Shown: positions 23,128-34,540, counted from the stretch's first letter. The stretch: DNA of 64,000 bases from Tridacna crocea (GCA_943736015.1 OX031060.1:10801501-10865500), one strand, 5' to 3'. A program made the numbers and translations. The notes: a model not told the origin generated them from the sequence alone.

Positions 23128-23582
23128 TTAACCCTTTCCCAAACAATATCTGGTTTTTATGACCCTGAGATAGAAATCTATAGAAAATATTGTGGGAACA
23201 GGAGAAAATGCTGGTTACCAGCATTTTCTCTTATTCCCACAATGTTTGCTACCCTTTTAGAAACAAATTTCAAACTTTAAGTTATCTTTATTTTGTTGTC
23301 TGCACATGGTTTGAATTTGGACTAGTCTAATATTTTGTCATTTGGTAAAGAGTTAACCCTTTCCCAAACAATCCCTGGTTTTTATGACCCTGAGACAGAA
23401 ACCTTTTGAAAATATTGTGGGAAAAGGAGAAAATGCTGGTAACCAGCATTTTCTCCTTTTCCCACAATGTTTTCTAGTCCCTGCTGAAAATAATTTTAAT
23501 TTTTGAGTTATGTTTATTTTGTTGTCTGCAAGTGCTTTCAATTTGAACCGGTCTAAAATTTTGTCGTTTGGTAAAGAGTTAA
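23128..23582 (+). mobile_element. Tandem pair of TTAA-MITE copies
   Basis: 23128-23356 and 23353-23582 share the TTAA at 23353-23356 in the same orientation. Both hairpins intact. Confidence 0.85.
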
Positions 23583-23616
23583 ACTATGAAAAGTGGCCTG
23601 ATATCTATGTTGCCCA

Positions 23617-24206
23617 TTAACTCATTACCACACAATCCCTACATTTGACGACCCTGAGAAAGAAGCCTGTAAAAAACATTGTGGGAAAAGGAAAAAATGC
23701 TGTAACCAGTATTTTCTCCTTTTCCCACAATGTTTTGTACCCTTCACAAAACAAATTTCAAATTTTCAGTCATAATTTTGTCATCTGCAAATGCTTTCGA
23801 AACAGACATACCAAAATTGAAAGTATTCGCAAACGACAAAAGAAATGTGACTTGAAAATTGAAACTTGTTTTGAGAAGGGTAGAAAACATTGTGGGAAAA
23901 GAAGAAAATGCTTGTTACCAGCATATTCTTCTTTCCCACAATGTTTTCAAGACCTTTCTTTCTCAGGGTCATTATATGCCGGGATTGTGTGGTAAATGCT
24001 TTTGAATTGGACATGCCAAAATTAAAAGTATTCACAAACAACAAAAGAAAGTGACCTGAAAATTGAAACTTGTTTCGAGTAGGGTAGAAAACATGGTGAG
24101 AAAAGAAGAAAATGCTGGTTACCAGCAATTTTTTCTTTCCCACAACCTTTTCAAAAGCTTTCTTTCTCAGGGTTGTTAAAAGCCAGGATTGTGTGGTAAA
24201 GAGTTA
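23617..24206. mobile_element. Recombined TTAA-MITE block
   Basis: A plus copy (23617-23805) runs into a minus copy without ends (23806-23996), followed by a second minus copy with the same unusual arm (GACATGCCAAAATTAAAAG), 24000-24206. The two minus copies look like a local duplication. Confidence 0.65.
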
Positions 24207-24280
24207 AGGAAATATCTCTGTAAAATATTTTTGTCTCAGTCTTTCTTCTTTACTAAGGGTGCATGCAGTTACTGTGTTAC

Positions 24281-24509
24281 GTAACTCTTTACTAAACAAC
24301 AAATTTATAGACTTGTCCAAATTGAAAGCATTTGCAGACGACAAAATAAATGTGACTGATAAATCGTAATTTGATTTGGGAAGGGTAGAAAACATTGTCA
24401 GAAAAGGAGAAAATGCTGATAACCAGCATTTTCTCCTTTTCCAACAATGTTTTCTAAAGGCTTTTACCTCAGGGTCGTGAAAAGTCATAATTTTGTGGTA
24501 AAGAGTTAA
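24281..24509 (-). mobile_element. TTAA-MITE copy
   Basis: Complete minus copy. Confidence 0.82.
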
Positions 24510-24810
24510 TTCAGTGAGAAATCATTTTAAGTCGAGCTTTTTAAAAACTGAATAACCCACTTTAAGAGATCAATAGATTATGATAAATTTTAAGGCCTTG
24601 CGATTCCAAACATCAAGATCTTTCAATTTTACGATACATGTCTCTTGAGTGGAAAATATGACGTCAGAGATAATTTGAACGGTACTGTTAACAACAAGTG
24701 TAAGAAGATGATACTCAAATCTAAAACCTTGGCAATTATCGAAACTCTACCCTACATGCAAGTAAAAAGATTAAACTTTTTACAAGATAAAAGAAATTTA
24801 GTCTCCTCTT

Positions 24811-25037
24811 TAAACCCTTTACCACAAGACAAAATTTTAGACCAATCCAAATTGAAAGCTATTGCAGGCAACAATTTCATGATGAGTCAATTGATGCTAT
24901 TTTCTTTGACAGGGTAGAAAACTTTGTGGGAAAAGGAGAAAATGCTGGTTACCAGCATTTTCTCCTTTTCCAACAATGTTTTCAAAAAGCTTCTTCTTCA
25001 GGACCATTAAAAGGCGTCATTGTGTGGTACAGGGTTA
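24811..25037 (-). mobile_element. TTAA-MITE copy
   Basis: Minus copy with perfect hairpin; right terminal TTAA mutated to TTAG. Confidence 0.8.
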
Positions 25038-25059
25038 GTCTAAGGTTTTGCGTACTGCT

Positions 25060-25434
25060 CCTTTACCCATTTATCAAAAAAAAACCCTAATTTTCACTAC
25101 CTTGATAAAGGATTTTTGAAAATATTGCATGGAAAGGAGAAGATGCTCATTACCAGCATTCTCATCTTTTCCAGCAATGCTTTCTTCCCTTTTTAAACTA
25201 AATCACATAATTTGAGCAATAATTACTTTGCTGTTTACGAATGTTTTCAAATCAAACAGAGTAAAATTTTGTCCTTGGGTGAAATTAAACCCTTTAATGA
25301 ATCCAAGGACTTACGAAACATTGTGAGAAAAGGAGAAATTGATAGTAATCAGCATTTTCTCCTTTTCCGACAATGTTTTCAAAAGGCTTCTTCCTCAGGT
25401 TCGTTAAATGTCGTCATTGTGTGGCAAAGGGTTA
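25060..25434. mobile_element. Two diverged TTAA-MITE copies
   Basis: 25060-25292 is plus and heavily mutated; 25286-25434 keeps the hairpin (GTGAGAAAAGGAGAAATTG) and GTGTGGCAAAGGGTTAA. Confidence 0.6.
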
Positions 25435-25470
25435 AACAGTTTTCTTATTAAATGTTGTCTGTAGTATCCT

Positions 25471-25665
25471 GTGGGGACCTACACGGCTCAGTGGCACAGT
25501 GTAGGACATATAACCTGGAGGCCCCACATTCAATCCTCATTCCAAGCACTGGGTTTTTCTGTGAGAGTGCTCTTCCCTAGTACTGTTGAAACCAAGGGCA
25601 TACATGAATGTGTTAGGTGTTGCCGGCATATGACTGAATTGTTGTTGAAAGCTGTGTAAAACACC
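25471..25665 (+). mobile_element. tRNA-derived SINE with ACACCAACCAACC tail
   Basis: A tRNA-like head (CGGCTCAGTGGCACAG as A-box, CATTCAATCCT as B-box), then a conserved 3' part GCATATGACTGAATTG...GTGTAAAACACC running into (CCAA)n. The same tail in reverse is at 44785-44860. No intact tRNA. Confidence 0.68.
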
Positions 25666-25920
25666 AACCAACCAACCTACTGACTAACCAACCAACCGAC
25701 TAACCAACCTACCTACCAACTTACTGATCAATCAAATGATCGATCAGTTGATCGAACGACCGTCCGACCAATAAGTCAATCAATCATTCAACCTACCAAC
25801 CAACCAATCAATCAATCAGCTTACCCACAAACCAACCAGCCAACCAACTAACCAGCCAGCCAGCCATTCAATCAATCAATCAACCAAACAACCAATCCAT
25901 CTACCAATTGATCATTTAAC
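25666..25920. repeat. Degenerate CCAA/TCAA tetranucleotide tract
   Basis: Grown from the SINE tail: CCAACCAACC, TCAATCAATC and GATCGATC variants. Confidence 0.75.
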
Positions 25921-25969
25921 TACCAAAGCAAAAATAAAATTAACACTAGTCACTATTTCCAAAATCAGC

Positions 25970-26518
25970 TATGGACTGAATTTTAGAAACTATTTTGGAA
26001 AAAGGAGAAAAGGCTGGTTACCAAAATGCTTTCAAAAGCCTTCTTTTTCAGGATTGTACTGTTAAGCATCAGGATTGTGTAGTACAGAGTTGATGTGACT
26101 TTCTTGTTTTCAGGAAATGGGAACCTGGCAATTCAAGTCAAGTGATAAATGAAAAGTGTGTTTCTTGCAATAATGAATGAGATCAATAAAGAACAATTTG
26201 TTTTCATTACATTAACTGTCTCTCTGGTACAACAACCGTATTTACAGACTTGAATGAATTGAAATTGACCAGCCCAAATATACCTCAAGCAGTAAAACAT
26301 TGGACTTGTAAATGACAAGTGGATTTAACCCATTACCACACATTCCCTACTTTTGATGACCCTGAGAGAGAAGCCTTTAGAAAACATTGTGTATCCAGCA
26401 TTTTCTCCATTTCCCATAATGCTTTCTACCCTTCCCAAAAAAAAAATCAATTTTTGTCGTCTGCAAATGCTATGAATTTGGACTGGTCTACAATTTTTTC
26501 ATTTAGTAAAGAGCTAAA
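25970..26518. mobile_element. TTAA-MITE fragment and copy
   Basis: 25970-26092 is a minus remnant; 26325-26518 is a plus copy missing the first stem arm (ATTGTGTATCCAGC). Confidence 0.6.
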
Positions 26519-26564
26519 AAACAAGAATAAACTAGGGATGGGTTTCATCGGGGGATGGACATTG

Positions 26565-26920
26565 GTCCACTGGGACAAAAGCCCACTAGGACAAAAGCCC
26601 ACTGGACAAAAGCCCACTGCTAATTTTGGCAGGGAGGACAAAAGTCCACTGCTTATAAAAAATTATTTTTTATCCAAATAATGTTTTCTATTCTTCTAAA
26701 GACAAGTCACATCATACATACGAAATTTTCAATGAAATACATGATCATAACTAAAAGTGTGCTTTTGTCCCAGTGGGCTTTTGTCCCAGTGGGCTTTTAC
26801 CCTAGTGGGCTTTTTTGTCCAGTGTACTTTTGTCCTAGTGGGCTTTTGGCCTAGTGGGCTTTTGTACTGGTGGGCTTTTGTACTAGTGGGCTTTTGCCCT
26901 AGTGGGCTTTTGTACCACAC
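26565..26920. repeat. Inverted blocks of GGGACAAAAGCCCACT units
   Basis: About five units in one direction (26565-26655), then about nine in the other (26757-26915: AGTGGGCTTTTGTCC), around a unique ~100-bp centre. Unit 16-18 bp. Overlapping frames here are artefacts of the repeat. Confidence 0.75.
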
Positions 26921-27104
26921 CTGGTTTCATCTTGTAACCTGCAGTATCCCCAGTGACATTATTAACAGCTTTCTGGTGGCATCAATTCATTCATACAGAA
27001 AATAAGTGGCAATGATAAATAAATGAAAATTGACCAAACAAATTGAAAGCAGTTGCAGATGACAAAATGAATACAATTATATGCCTAAAATGGTGGAATT
27101 TATC

Positions 27105-27510
27105 TTAACACTTTACCAAACAATAAAATTTTACGCTTGCCCAAATTCAGAGCATTTGCAGACTACAAAATATATGTGACTCAAAAGTTCATATTTGATC
27201 TGGGAAGGGTACAAAAGCATGTAAGGAAAGGAGAAAATGCTGGTTTTCAGAAGCTTTCTCTCTCAAGGTTGTCCAAAAGTCCTGATTGTGAAGTAAAGGG
27301 TTAAATTTTCACCGCAAAAACTTGGACCACATTGGTCCAAACTGAAAGCATTTGTGGATGACAAAACTCACTTCAAAAGAGCAGAAAGCACTGTGGCTAG
27401 AGGAGAAAAAAATGCTGGATACCAGCATTTTTTTCTTTTTCAGACAAAGTTTTAAAATCTGTCTCCCATATGGTTGTTAAAACACAAGATTCTTTGATAC
27501 AGTGTAAACT
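27105..27510 (-). mobile_element. Two old TTAA-MITE copies
   Basis: 27105-27304 lacks one hairpin arm; 27331-27510 is heavily diverged. Confidence 0.6.
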
Positions 27511-27839
27511 GGTCAATAAAGTATCCTGAATGTGAGAGGAAATGACATAAAAATTCATTGATAAAATACTCTCAACTCAGGTTTATTAAGGCAGTCAGTT
27601 ACAAAAAAGCAATAAGGTCTTAAGCAATTCATTGTTGCATGGAAATAGGTACAGAAAAATTTCAATGAATAAAAAGCAATACAGAATCAAAGTACTGAAA
27701 GTACTGTTGGAAGGCGAGTTTAGAATATAGCCATAACATATTGCAATACATTTTCCTGTACTTAAATCGCCTCTCCTGATACATCAAAGTCTATAGAGTT
27801 GTGCAATGTTCCTGTGCAATGAAGACCAGTTTACCATCC

Positions 27840-29100
27840 TGAGTTTTAACAAAATTGAAGAAGGCTTGTGAAAATGTGTTGAAAAAAAAAAAACGAATGG
27901 ACTTTTCTGAAACTCCTTTCCATTTCATTTGAAGGAAAAGTTTTATGTGAAAGCAAAGAGTTTTAATTTGCAGTTACCCGTATACGTTTTTACGTTGTAT
28001 AGAAACTTAGATCTAACCCTCTATTACCCCAATAATGAGTTTAAAAGGTCTAAGAAGAAGTCTTAAGAACTTTTGGTCTGAAAAGGAGAATACGGTGCTA
28101 ATTGACATTTTTTCCTTTTCCTAAAATGTCTTCCATCCTATTTCATACAGGTTCCATTAATGGTGCCAGATCAGAAAGTCACTGTTGCTACCTGAAAATG
28201 CATTCAATTTTGGAAAGTCTGAATTTTTTTCTTCGTGTAAAGAGTCAAGAAAGTTTCTCCTTTTCAAAATTAAGTTTTTATATGGCCTCTTTCTCAGGGT
28301 TGTTAAAACTGTACTTGATAGGGTATGGTAAAGGATTAAAGAATAGTTTTTGCTTGAAAATGCAATCAATTTTGATAGATCTAAAACTGTAACTCTGTAA
28401 TGAGATGATTAATTTCTTGAAAGTCTTTACCATTTTATTCCATGGATAATTTTATTGAGAGAGCAAAGAGTTTTTAGAAAGGTACATTTTAGAGTATAAG
28501 AACTGTGATTCAGCCTTTTAGATCACAATACTGACTTTCAACAATGTTGAAGAAGAGGCTTTTTAAAGCATTGTAGGAAAAGTAGCAAATAATGATAATC
28601 AACCTTTTGTTTGACTTTCCTACAATGTTTTCCATCTTAGTAACCCTTTACAAAACCCTTCAGAAAATAACAAAAAATTAGGGCCGTCTACATTAAAGCA
28701 ATTAGCAGATAATATTAAGTTAAGAGCAGCTGAAAATGTGCCGTTTGGCTGGGAAAAAGTACAAAACATAGTGGTAAAAAGAGAAAATACTGGTAGCTAG
28801 CGTTTTTTTCATTTTCCAAAAGTATTTTGATTTTTTTTTTTCCCTTGAGGTTGTCAAAATTTCAGTGTCGTTCAGTTAAAAGGCTTCCTTTTTTTTATTT
28901 GTTTACCATCTTATTTGAAATATACTTTATCAAGACTGAAAAAGACTCTCAAAACAAACGACTTTCAATGTTCAAAACGGAGATTTAACATTTAAATTAC
29001 AATACATGTGCTGGGTTTTAATGACATTAAAGAAGGGGGCTTTTTAGAAAAACGAACGTTTTCTCCGTTTTGCGCAATGTTTACCATCCTATCAAGGATA
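27840..29100. mobile_element. Series of very old TTAA-MITE remnants
   Basis: At least five eroded copies, e.g. near 28060-28140 (AAAAGGAGAATACGG...TTTTTTCCTTTTCC), 28230-28340, 28560-28640, 28740-28870 and 29030-29100. Only hairpin stems and GTAAAG ends remain. Confidence 0.45.
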
Positions 29101-29800
29101 ACCAACCAACATCATTTGACGGTTGACTTCTTAGGTCCTATAAGGAACGTTGGAAGGTGTTCTTCGTTTATACGATTCTTGTAATCTATGACTCTGTTAA
29201 CCCTTATACTAGAGTGCTGGATTGATGAAAATGGCATTTTACATCTCGGGAAAAATGCTTAATTATTGCAACCTCACCCTGGGCTGTTTTGGTCGGGTTA
29301 TTACAATATAGCTAATCCGACATTTATAAGATTGCATATTCTGTGCAGACTATAGAATCGTCTGCCTTGTCTTCAAAAGAGACAGGCGTAATAAACGATT
29401 TAAGGGTTCATTGACATTAACGCTTGTCTTTCATTAATCCCGCGTAACCGGAATGTACGTTCAGCTTGTCGGCAAACATGAAAACAAAATGATTGCCAAT
29501 TCGTCAATATTGAGATACACCCTATTCCTTTGTTCGACAAAAATATATCATGTACAGTTACACAGATACAGGCCCTTGGTCCGTGTTCTTAGAAAATCAT
29601 GAACACGTCTGATGCACTCTAGGACAGTGGGATTCTCCCTGTCAAGTTAATTTTATCATTGTGTTATTCAGTTTCGGAAAAAAGTGTATAGTTGAAGGAA
29701 ATTCTTTCGAGGAAAATAAATGGGAATTATAAGGTAAAGATTTCAGTTCTAATAATGACGGAGGTAAGTGATTATGATAACAATTCATTGCGATAAGCGT
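29101..29800. other. Unique intron DNA, no gene supported
   Basis: Higher CG content than its neighbours. An ATGACGGAG|GTAAGTG (29755-29770) resembles a plus-strand first coding exon, but no continuing exon is evident. Confidence 0.5.
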
Positions 29801-30033
29801 TTATTCTTTACATGACAAAGAAATTTCAGACTAAGTTGAAACTGAAAGCACTGATTCATACAGATGTCAAATTCAGGGTGGCCCAAATTAGCGACGAAAT
29901 TTGTTCTTGATAGGGTAGAAACATTGTGGTAAAAGGAAAAAAATGCCGGTTTCCGATTGTAATTTCCCCTCTCCTCTCGATGTTCTTATAAGCTTGATTT
30001 TCAGAGTCGTTTCAAGTGAGCGGTAAAGGGTTA
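29801..30033 (-). mobile_element. Old TTAA-MITE copy
   Basis: Ends TTACATGACAAAG and GCGGTAAAGGGTTAA; hairpin degraded. Confidence 0.6.
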
Positions 30034-30524
30034 AATATTTATGAGTAATTGCTGAACGTTAAGCAATGTGACGACCAAAAGAAGATAATAAAATTCTTTG
30101 CATGTTAAAACGGTTACAGATCATGTTATTGTCATTTTTGACGTAGTAGAATCCGATCATACTCGTATATAAGGAAAGAGGTGATCAGCTTGTAACCCAG
30201 GCTATATACATCGATACATTATACTGACCAGAACTACTTCGAAATGACACATATTGTGATTTCAACTGATTTACCTTTTTTCTTTTCACGGGTCTCCGTA
30301 ATCAAAACTCGGCCTCGCCGATGCGTAACAATAACCTAGTCATTAATCATAAAGTCAAGCACAACTTTGATAAAAGAAAAATATTTCTTTGAAAGAGAAA
30401 ATTTTGTTTAAACACTTGATGATTCAAAGGAATTTATTTCATTGAAATTTTACTTCTCACAAAGACAGAATAAGGTTGCCAACAGAGGAAAGTGGTCTAT
30501 CAGCGGTACGTCATTCAAAGAAGC

Positions 30525-30680
30525 TATCCCATTGGTTAGTTCTGGGATAGTAAATTTACATGTACGATCCCACTGGTTAGCTGTTTATGCATTGTGAAGT
30601 GGAAGTAGGTCCGAATGACGTCATGTTAGTAGCTTTCGATTGGCTTATAATAGCTATGGTTTATTTGTTGCTGTAGCAAC
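30525..30680. promoter_or_regulatory. Promoter-like cluster: CCAAT boxes, CRE, X-box
   Basis: Within 150 bp there are repeated CCAAT-type elements (CCCATTGGTTAG, CGATTGGCT), a perfect CRE (TGACGTCA, 30616-30623) and GTTGCTGTAGCAAC at 30667-30680, one base from the RFX X-box consensus GTHNYYATRRNAAC. It lies inside intron 4 of the large gene. It could be an internal promoter for a short isoform, or a promoter of a gene whose exons I do not see. Confidence 0.35.
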
Positions 30681-30746
30681 GTGATTATATCAATGAACTG
30701 ATCCAAAGTATTTTGCATTTGTCGAAAACGATGTTTTTCACGAATT

Positions 30747-30963
30747 CTATTTCATTCCTTCTAGGAACTTGAAGTTTCTTCTTGCTGTTCTGATTAAATT
30801 TACAATGGTCTCGACATTATTTTGTTCTAATGTACTCGAGAAGTATCGAACTATTTGAAAGGCGTTTTGATAATGCTGTTCAGAGGCATTTTCAGCAAGC
30901 TGCCGAGCGTTGACATATGAAGGCGAGAATGAAAATCTCGCCTTCCAAAAATTGAGCCAAGCT
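30747..30963 (-). CDS. Possible alternative terminal exon or gene fragment
   Basis: An acceptor with a pyrimidine tract (CCCCCTTCTGTCAG|A) opens a 72-codon minus-strand frame ending in TAG. The peptide looks like real folded protein: AWLNFWKARFSF, then helix-like QLAENASEQHYQNAFQIVRY and NNVETIVNLIRTARRN. Entry phase is 2, the phase in which exon 4 of the large gene ends, so it could be an alternative last exon. It could equally be a remnant of another gene. No AATAAA follows closely. I recognise no family. Confidence 0.35.
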
Positions 30964-30994
30964 CTGACAGAAGGGGGTTTAATGCATAACAGTA

Positions 30995-31225
30995 TCAACT
31001 CTTTACCAGATGACAAAATTTCAGGCTGGTCCAAATTCAAAGTATTTGCAGACGATAAAATAAGCATTGCAAAAAAAAAATTAAATTTGTTTTGGGAAAG
31101 GTAGAAAACATTGTGGGAAAAGGAGAAAATGCTGGTTATCAGCATTTTCTCCTTATCCCACAATGTTTTCAAAAGGCTTTTTCTTCAAGGGCGTCAAAAC
31201 TAAGGTTTGTGTGGTAAAGAGTTAA
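30995..31225 (-). mobile_element. TTAA-MITE copy, near consensus
   Basis: Lies about 30 bp upstream, in transcription direction, of the candidate exon at 30747-30963. Confidence 0.83.
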
Positions 31226-31380
31226 GAATTCATGAGATTCACTTTGTATAACAACAAAGTGAATTATGAGGTACACTGGTCCTTTGGTTCAGAAAATCAA
31301 CCTATCGTACAATTTGCCTGCCCAGGTTAGCCTGCATGAACTACTCAGGCTTTCGTAGTTCAATACTTTTTGCAGATGCA

Positions 31381-31609
31381 TTAATCCATTACCACACAAT
31401 CCCTACTTTTGACACACCTGAGAAAGAAGCTTTTAGAAAACATCGTGAGAAAAGGAGAAAATGCTGATAACCAGCATTTTCTCCTTTTCCCACAATGTTT
31501 TCTATCCTTCATAAAACAAATTTCAAATTTTCAGTTACTTTTATTTTGTCGTCTGCAGATGCTTTCGATTTGGACAAACCTAAAATTCTGTCATTTGGTA
31601 ATGGGTTAA
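31381..31609 (+). mobile_element. TTAA-MITE copy, complete
   Basis: CTACTTTTGACACACC subtype; both TTAA ends. Confidence 0.85.
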
Positions 31610-31774
31610 GACCCTTTTCCACGAAGCATGACTCAATTACATTGTGTGGCATAGCTTGTTTTAAAAAGTAAGTAGATCTACTTCATTCTGCAAAGGGAAG
31701 GAAAAAAAAAGTGAAATCCTAGAAGAGAAACTTAATCAATAAAATATAATGATCCTGAACTGATATTACTGTTA

Positions 31775-32303
31775 TAAATCCTTTACCAGACGACAAAATT
31801 TCAGGCTGTTCCAAATAGAAAGCATTTTGCAGATGACAAAACTTTACATTATGTCTCGATGGATAGGATTTGTACTTGAAGAGATAGAAAACAAGGTGGG
31901 AAAAGGAGAAAATGCTTCATCTCCTTTACCCACAGTGTTTTCTAACCTTTCAGAAGCAAATAAAAACACAAGCCACACTTCATTTGTTGTCTGCAAAATC
32001 TTTCCATCCTGACAAGTTTAAAATTTTGTTGTTAACTCTAATTACCACACAATCCAAACTTTTACCAACATTAAGAAAGAGGCCTTCTGAAAACATTTTG
32101 GCGAAAAGAGGCAAAAAGAGGCCTTCTGAAAACATTTTGGCAAAAGGAGAAAATGCTGGTAACCAGTATTTTCTCCTTTCCCCACAATGTTTTCTTCCCT
32201 TCCCAAAACAAATTTCAAATTTTCAGTAACTTTCATTTTGTCGGCTGCGGGCAATGGCTCTCAATTTGGACCAGTCTGAAATTTTGTTGTTTGGTAAAGA
32301 GGT
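31775..32303. mobile_element. Symmetric recombinant joined to a duplicated-arm copy
   Basis: 31775-32035 has two right arms facing each other around a short hairpin. 32032-32303 is a plus copy in which AAAGAGGCCTTCTGAAAAC is tandemly doubled. Confidence 0.65.
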
Positions 32304-32370
32304 AAGTAAGTATGGTGTTTTGTCGTCTGCAAAATGTGATGTTTCCAATTATCTAAAATCTAAATGCCGT

Positions 32371-32922
32371 CATCTTCGCGAGCCAATGTTACGATCAAAA
32401 CGTGGCTCTTACCTTTGCGGATTGGGCCCGATTTCGAAATTTCCGTGATACTCCCCCTATTGGAGGCTGCTTATTATCGCCCTTTACATCATATTTCTTA
32501 TAGCCAATGAAATACTATCTTACAAACTGCTTACGAACACGATAATTCAGCATGAAGCAATGACCACAAACATACTTTGACATTCTATGGTCAGGTGCTG
32601 GGATACAGCCAAAAACCTCTGATAATTGATTGGTCACACTGAAACTTTCTGTAAATATTGTTCTGTCTTTTTCGGTATTAAAACATTAAAATACCTGCAC
32701 ACATCCAAATAGGAATTTATGTTTACCTTCTATTTCTATCCGAAAGGTTGCCACCTTGTTCTATTTTTATCAAAGATGAAAATTGCTACGAGCGATTTGA
32801 TTTCGTGCAGCTAGAGCTAGCTGCAACCAATGAAAATGCGTATCGGGAGAACGTCGAAATCAAGCTCGATAAGCCAAGGGTAGAGTAGCATAGTGGATTG
32901 TCACCCTTGGCTTGCGAAGGTG
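32371..32922. mobile_element. Second copy of the 8-bp-TSD MITE
   Basis: Homologous along its length to 16429-16816 (ends CATCTTCGCGAGCCAA, TTGGCTTGCGAAGGTG), with about 150 bp of extra sequence around 32575-32725. Flanks AAATGCCG and AAATGCCA look like its target duplication. Confidence 0.72.
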
Positions 32923-32941
32923 AAATGCCATCTGTTGAAGA

Positions 32942-33134
32942 GCTAACTCTTTACCAAACAATAAGATTTAGAATTCTCCAAATTGAAAACATTTGCAGAC
33001 AAGAAATTAATTGTAGCTCAAAGATTAAAATGTGAAAGTGTAGAATAATTTGTTGGAAATTGAGAAAATGCTATTTTCAAAAGGCTTCTTCCACCTGGTC
33101 CCAATAACTGGATATTGTGTGGGAAAAAGTAAAA
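32942..33134 (-). mobile_element. Shortened TTAA-MITE beside exon 4
   Basis: Ends 10 bp from the exon 4 donor; most of the hairpin is deleted. Confidence 0.65.
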
Positions 33135-33143
33135 CCAACTCAC

Positions 33144-33338
33144 CCCGGAGTCCCTCCTCTAGACGATACTCTTGATGCCGGTCTTGTAAACTGACCACCA
33201 CTCTGTCGATCACTAAAGCCATCTTGTTGATACGATGATGGCCAGCTGTTACTTTCAAGGTCACGTAGCAAGGCTTGCAACTCAAGAAACTCCCGGTTCT
33301 TTGGTACGTAGGTACTGCTTCTGCTGTAGTTCCTCAAG
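33144..33338 (-). CDS. Unrecognised acidic-protein gene, exon 4
   Basis: 195 bp, phase 2 in, phase 2 out. The acceptor is TTTTTTTTCCAG|C and the donor CCGGG|GTGAGT. It encodes a helix (KNREFLELQALLRDLE) followed by a Ser/Gly/Arg-rich tail. MITE copies lie very close on both sides: one ends about 10 bp beyond the donor, and another begins about 32 bp before the acceptor, where the branch point would be expected. Confidence 0.8.
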
Positions 33339-33369
33339 CTGGAAAAAAAATTATAAAACAACTTAACTC

Positions 33370-33821
33370 TTAACCCATTACCACACAATGCCTACTTTTG
33401 ACGACCCTGAAAAAGAAGCCTTTACAAAACATTGTGGGAAAAGGAGAAAATGCTGGTTACCAGCATTTTCTCCTTTTCCCATAATGTTTTCTACTCTTCA
33501 CAAAACAAATTTCAAATTTTCAATCACTTTTATTTTGTCATCTGCAAATGCTTTCCATTTGGACAAGCCTAAAATTCTATTGTTTGGTAATGAGTTAAAT
33601 CTCAACTCTTTACTAGACAACAAAATTTTAGTCTAGTCCAAGTTGAGATCATTTGCAGATGACAATTTCAATGTAGCTGGAATGGGCTGTTTTTCCTTCA
33701 TAGGGTAGGAAACATTGTGAGAAAATGCTGGTTACCAGCATTTTCTCCTTTTCCTTCAATGCTTTCTGAAAACTTCTTTCTTCGGGTAGTTAAAAGTCGA
33801 CCTTGTGTGGTAAAGGATTAA
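33370..33821. mobile_element. TTAA-MITE plus copy and minus copy
   Basis: 33370-33598 is complete; 33603-33821 is minus with one stem arm shortened (CATTGTGAGAAAATGCTGG). Confidence 0.78.
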
Positions 33822-33959
33822 TACCAAACAAAAAATTTTTAGACACTTTGAAATTGAAAAGTTTTGCAGACGACAAGTTATGTGTGGCTCATATTGTAAA
33901 ATTTGTCTCTGACAGGGGAGAAAACATTGTGGGAAAAGGAGTAAATGCTGGTTACCAGG

Positions 33960-34170
33960 CCCCGCCAATGTCTTTCCGAGGGTTGATGAAATTCATTGGC
34001 ACAGGATTCGTTCCTCTCTAAGGACTGATCATTGTTTGGGCAATGGTTATGTGGGAAAGCAGCCAGTGGTTTGGATAGAATACTGTGCAAAGTACTGGTA
34101 AAAGAGACTAAAGGAAAACATGGATAGGTGCACTGGCTGCCGCAATTACTGAAATAACGTTGGAAAAAGT
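33960..34170 (+). mobile_element. SINE copy without tRNA head
   Basis: Shares TCTTTCCGAGGGTTGATG and TGGTTATGTGGGAAAGC with 20487-20675, then extends through GCAGCCAGTGGTTTGGATAG. A related 3' part occurs inverted at 19990-20110 and 38088-38150. Confidence 0.6.
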
Positions 34171-34176
34171 TTTAAG

Positions 34177-34508
34177 CATCCATGCATCCATCCATCCAGC
34201 AATTCACCCACCCAACCATGCATCTATCCATCCATCCATCCATCCATCCATTCACCCTCCCATCTATCCATCCATCCACCCACCCATCTATCCATCCACC
34301 CACCCATTCTTCCACCCATCCACTTATCCAACCTTCCACCCACCCACCCATCCATTTATCCATCCATCCACCCATCCAATCATCAATCCATCCCTCCACC
34401 CACATATCAATCTATCCATCCATCCACCCATCCTTCCACCCACCCACTCATACATCCCCCCATCCACCAACCCACCCACCCATCCATTAACCAACTAACT
34501 AACCAACA

Positions 34509-34539
<31 letters not shown>

Positions 34540-34540
34540 T
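34177..34540. repeat. (CCAT)n microsatellite and (TCAA)n tail
   Basis: CATCCATCCATCCACCCACC repeats, ending in TCAATCAATCAATCAATC. Long frames on both strands (Ile-His-Pro and Trp-Met-Asp repeats) are artefacts. Confidence 0.9.

Noticed and set aside
26447..27005. Gly-Gln-Lys-Pro-Thr repeat frames
   Set aside because: Products of the GGGACAAAAGCCCACT simple repeat.
29755..29770. Possible plus-strand first coding exon ATGACGGAG|GTAAGTG
   Set aside because: Joining it to the best downstream acceptor (30764) gives a stop after ten codons; no other exon found.
30747..31172. Whole 141-codon minus frame as one protein
   Set aside because: Its first half is MITE sequence; only the part after the acceptor at 30963 is kept as a candidate.
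34160..34498. His-Pro-Ser and Trp-Met-Gly repeat proteins
   Set aside because: They are translations of a CCAT microsatellite on both strands.
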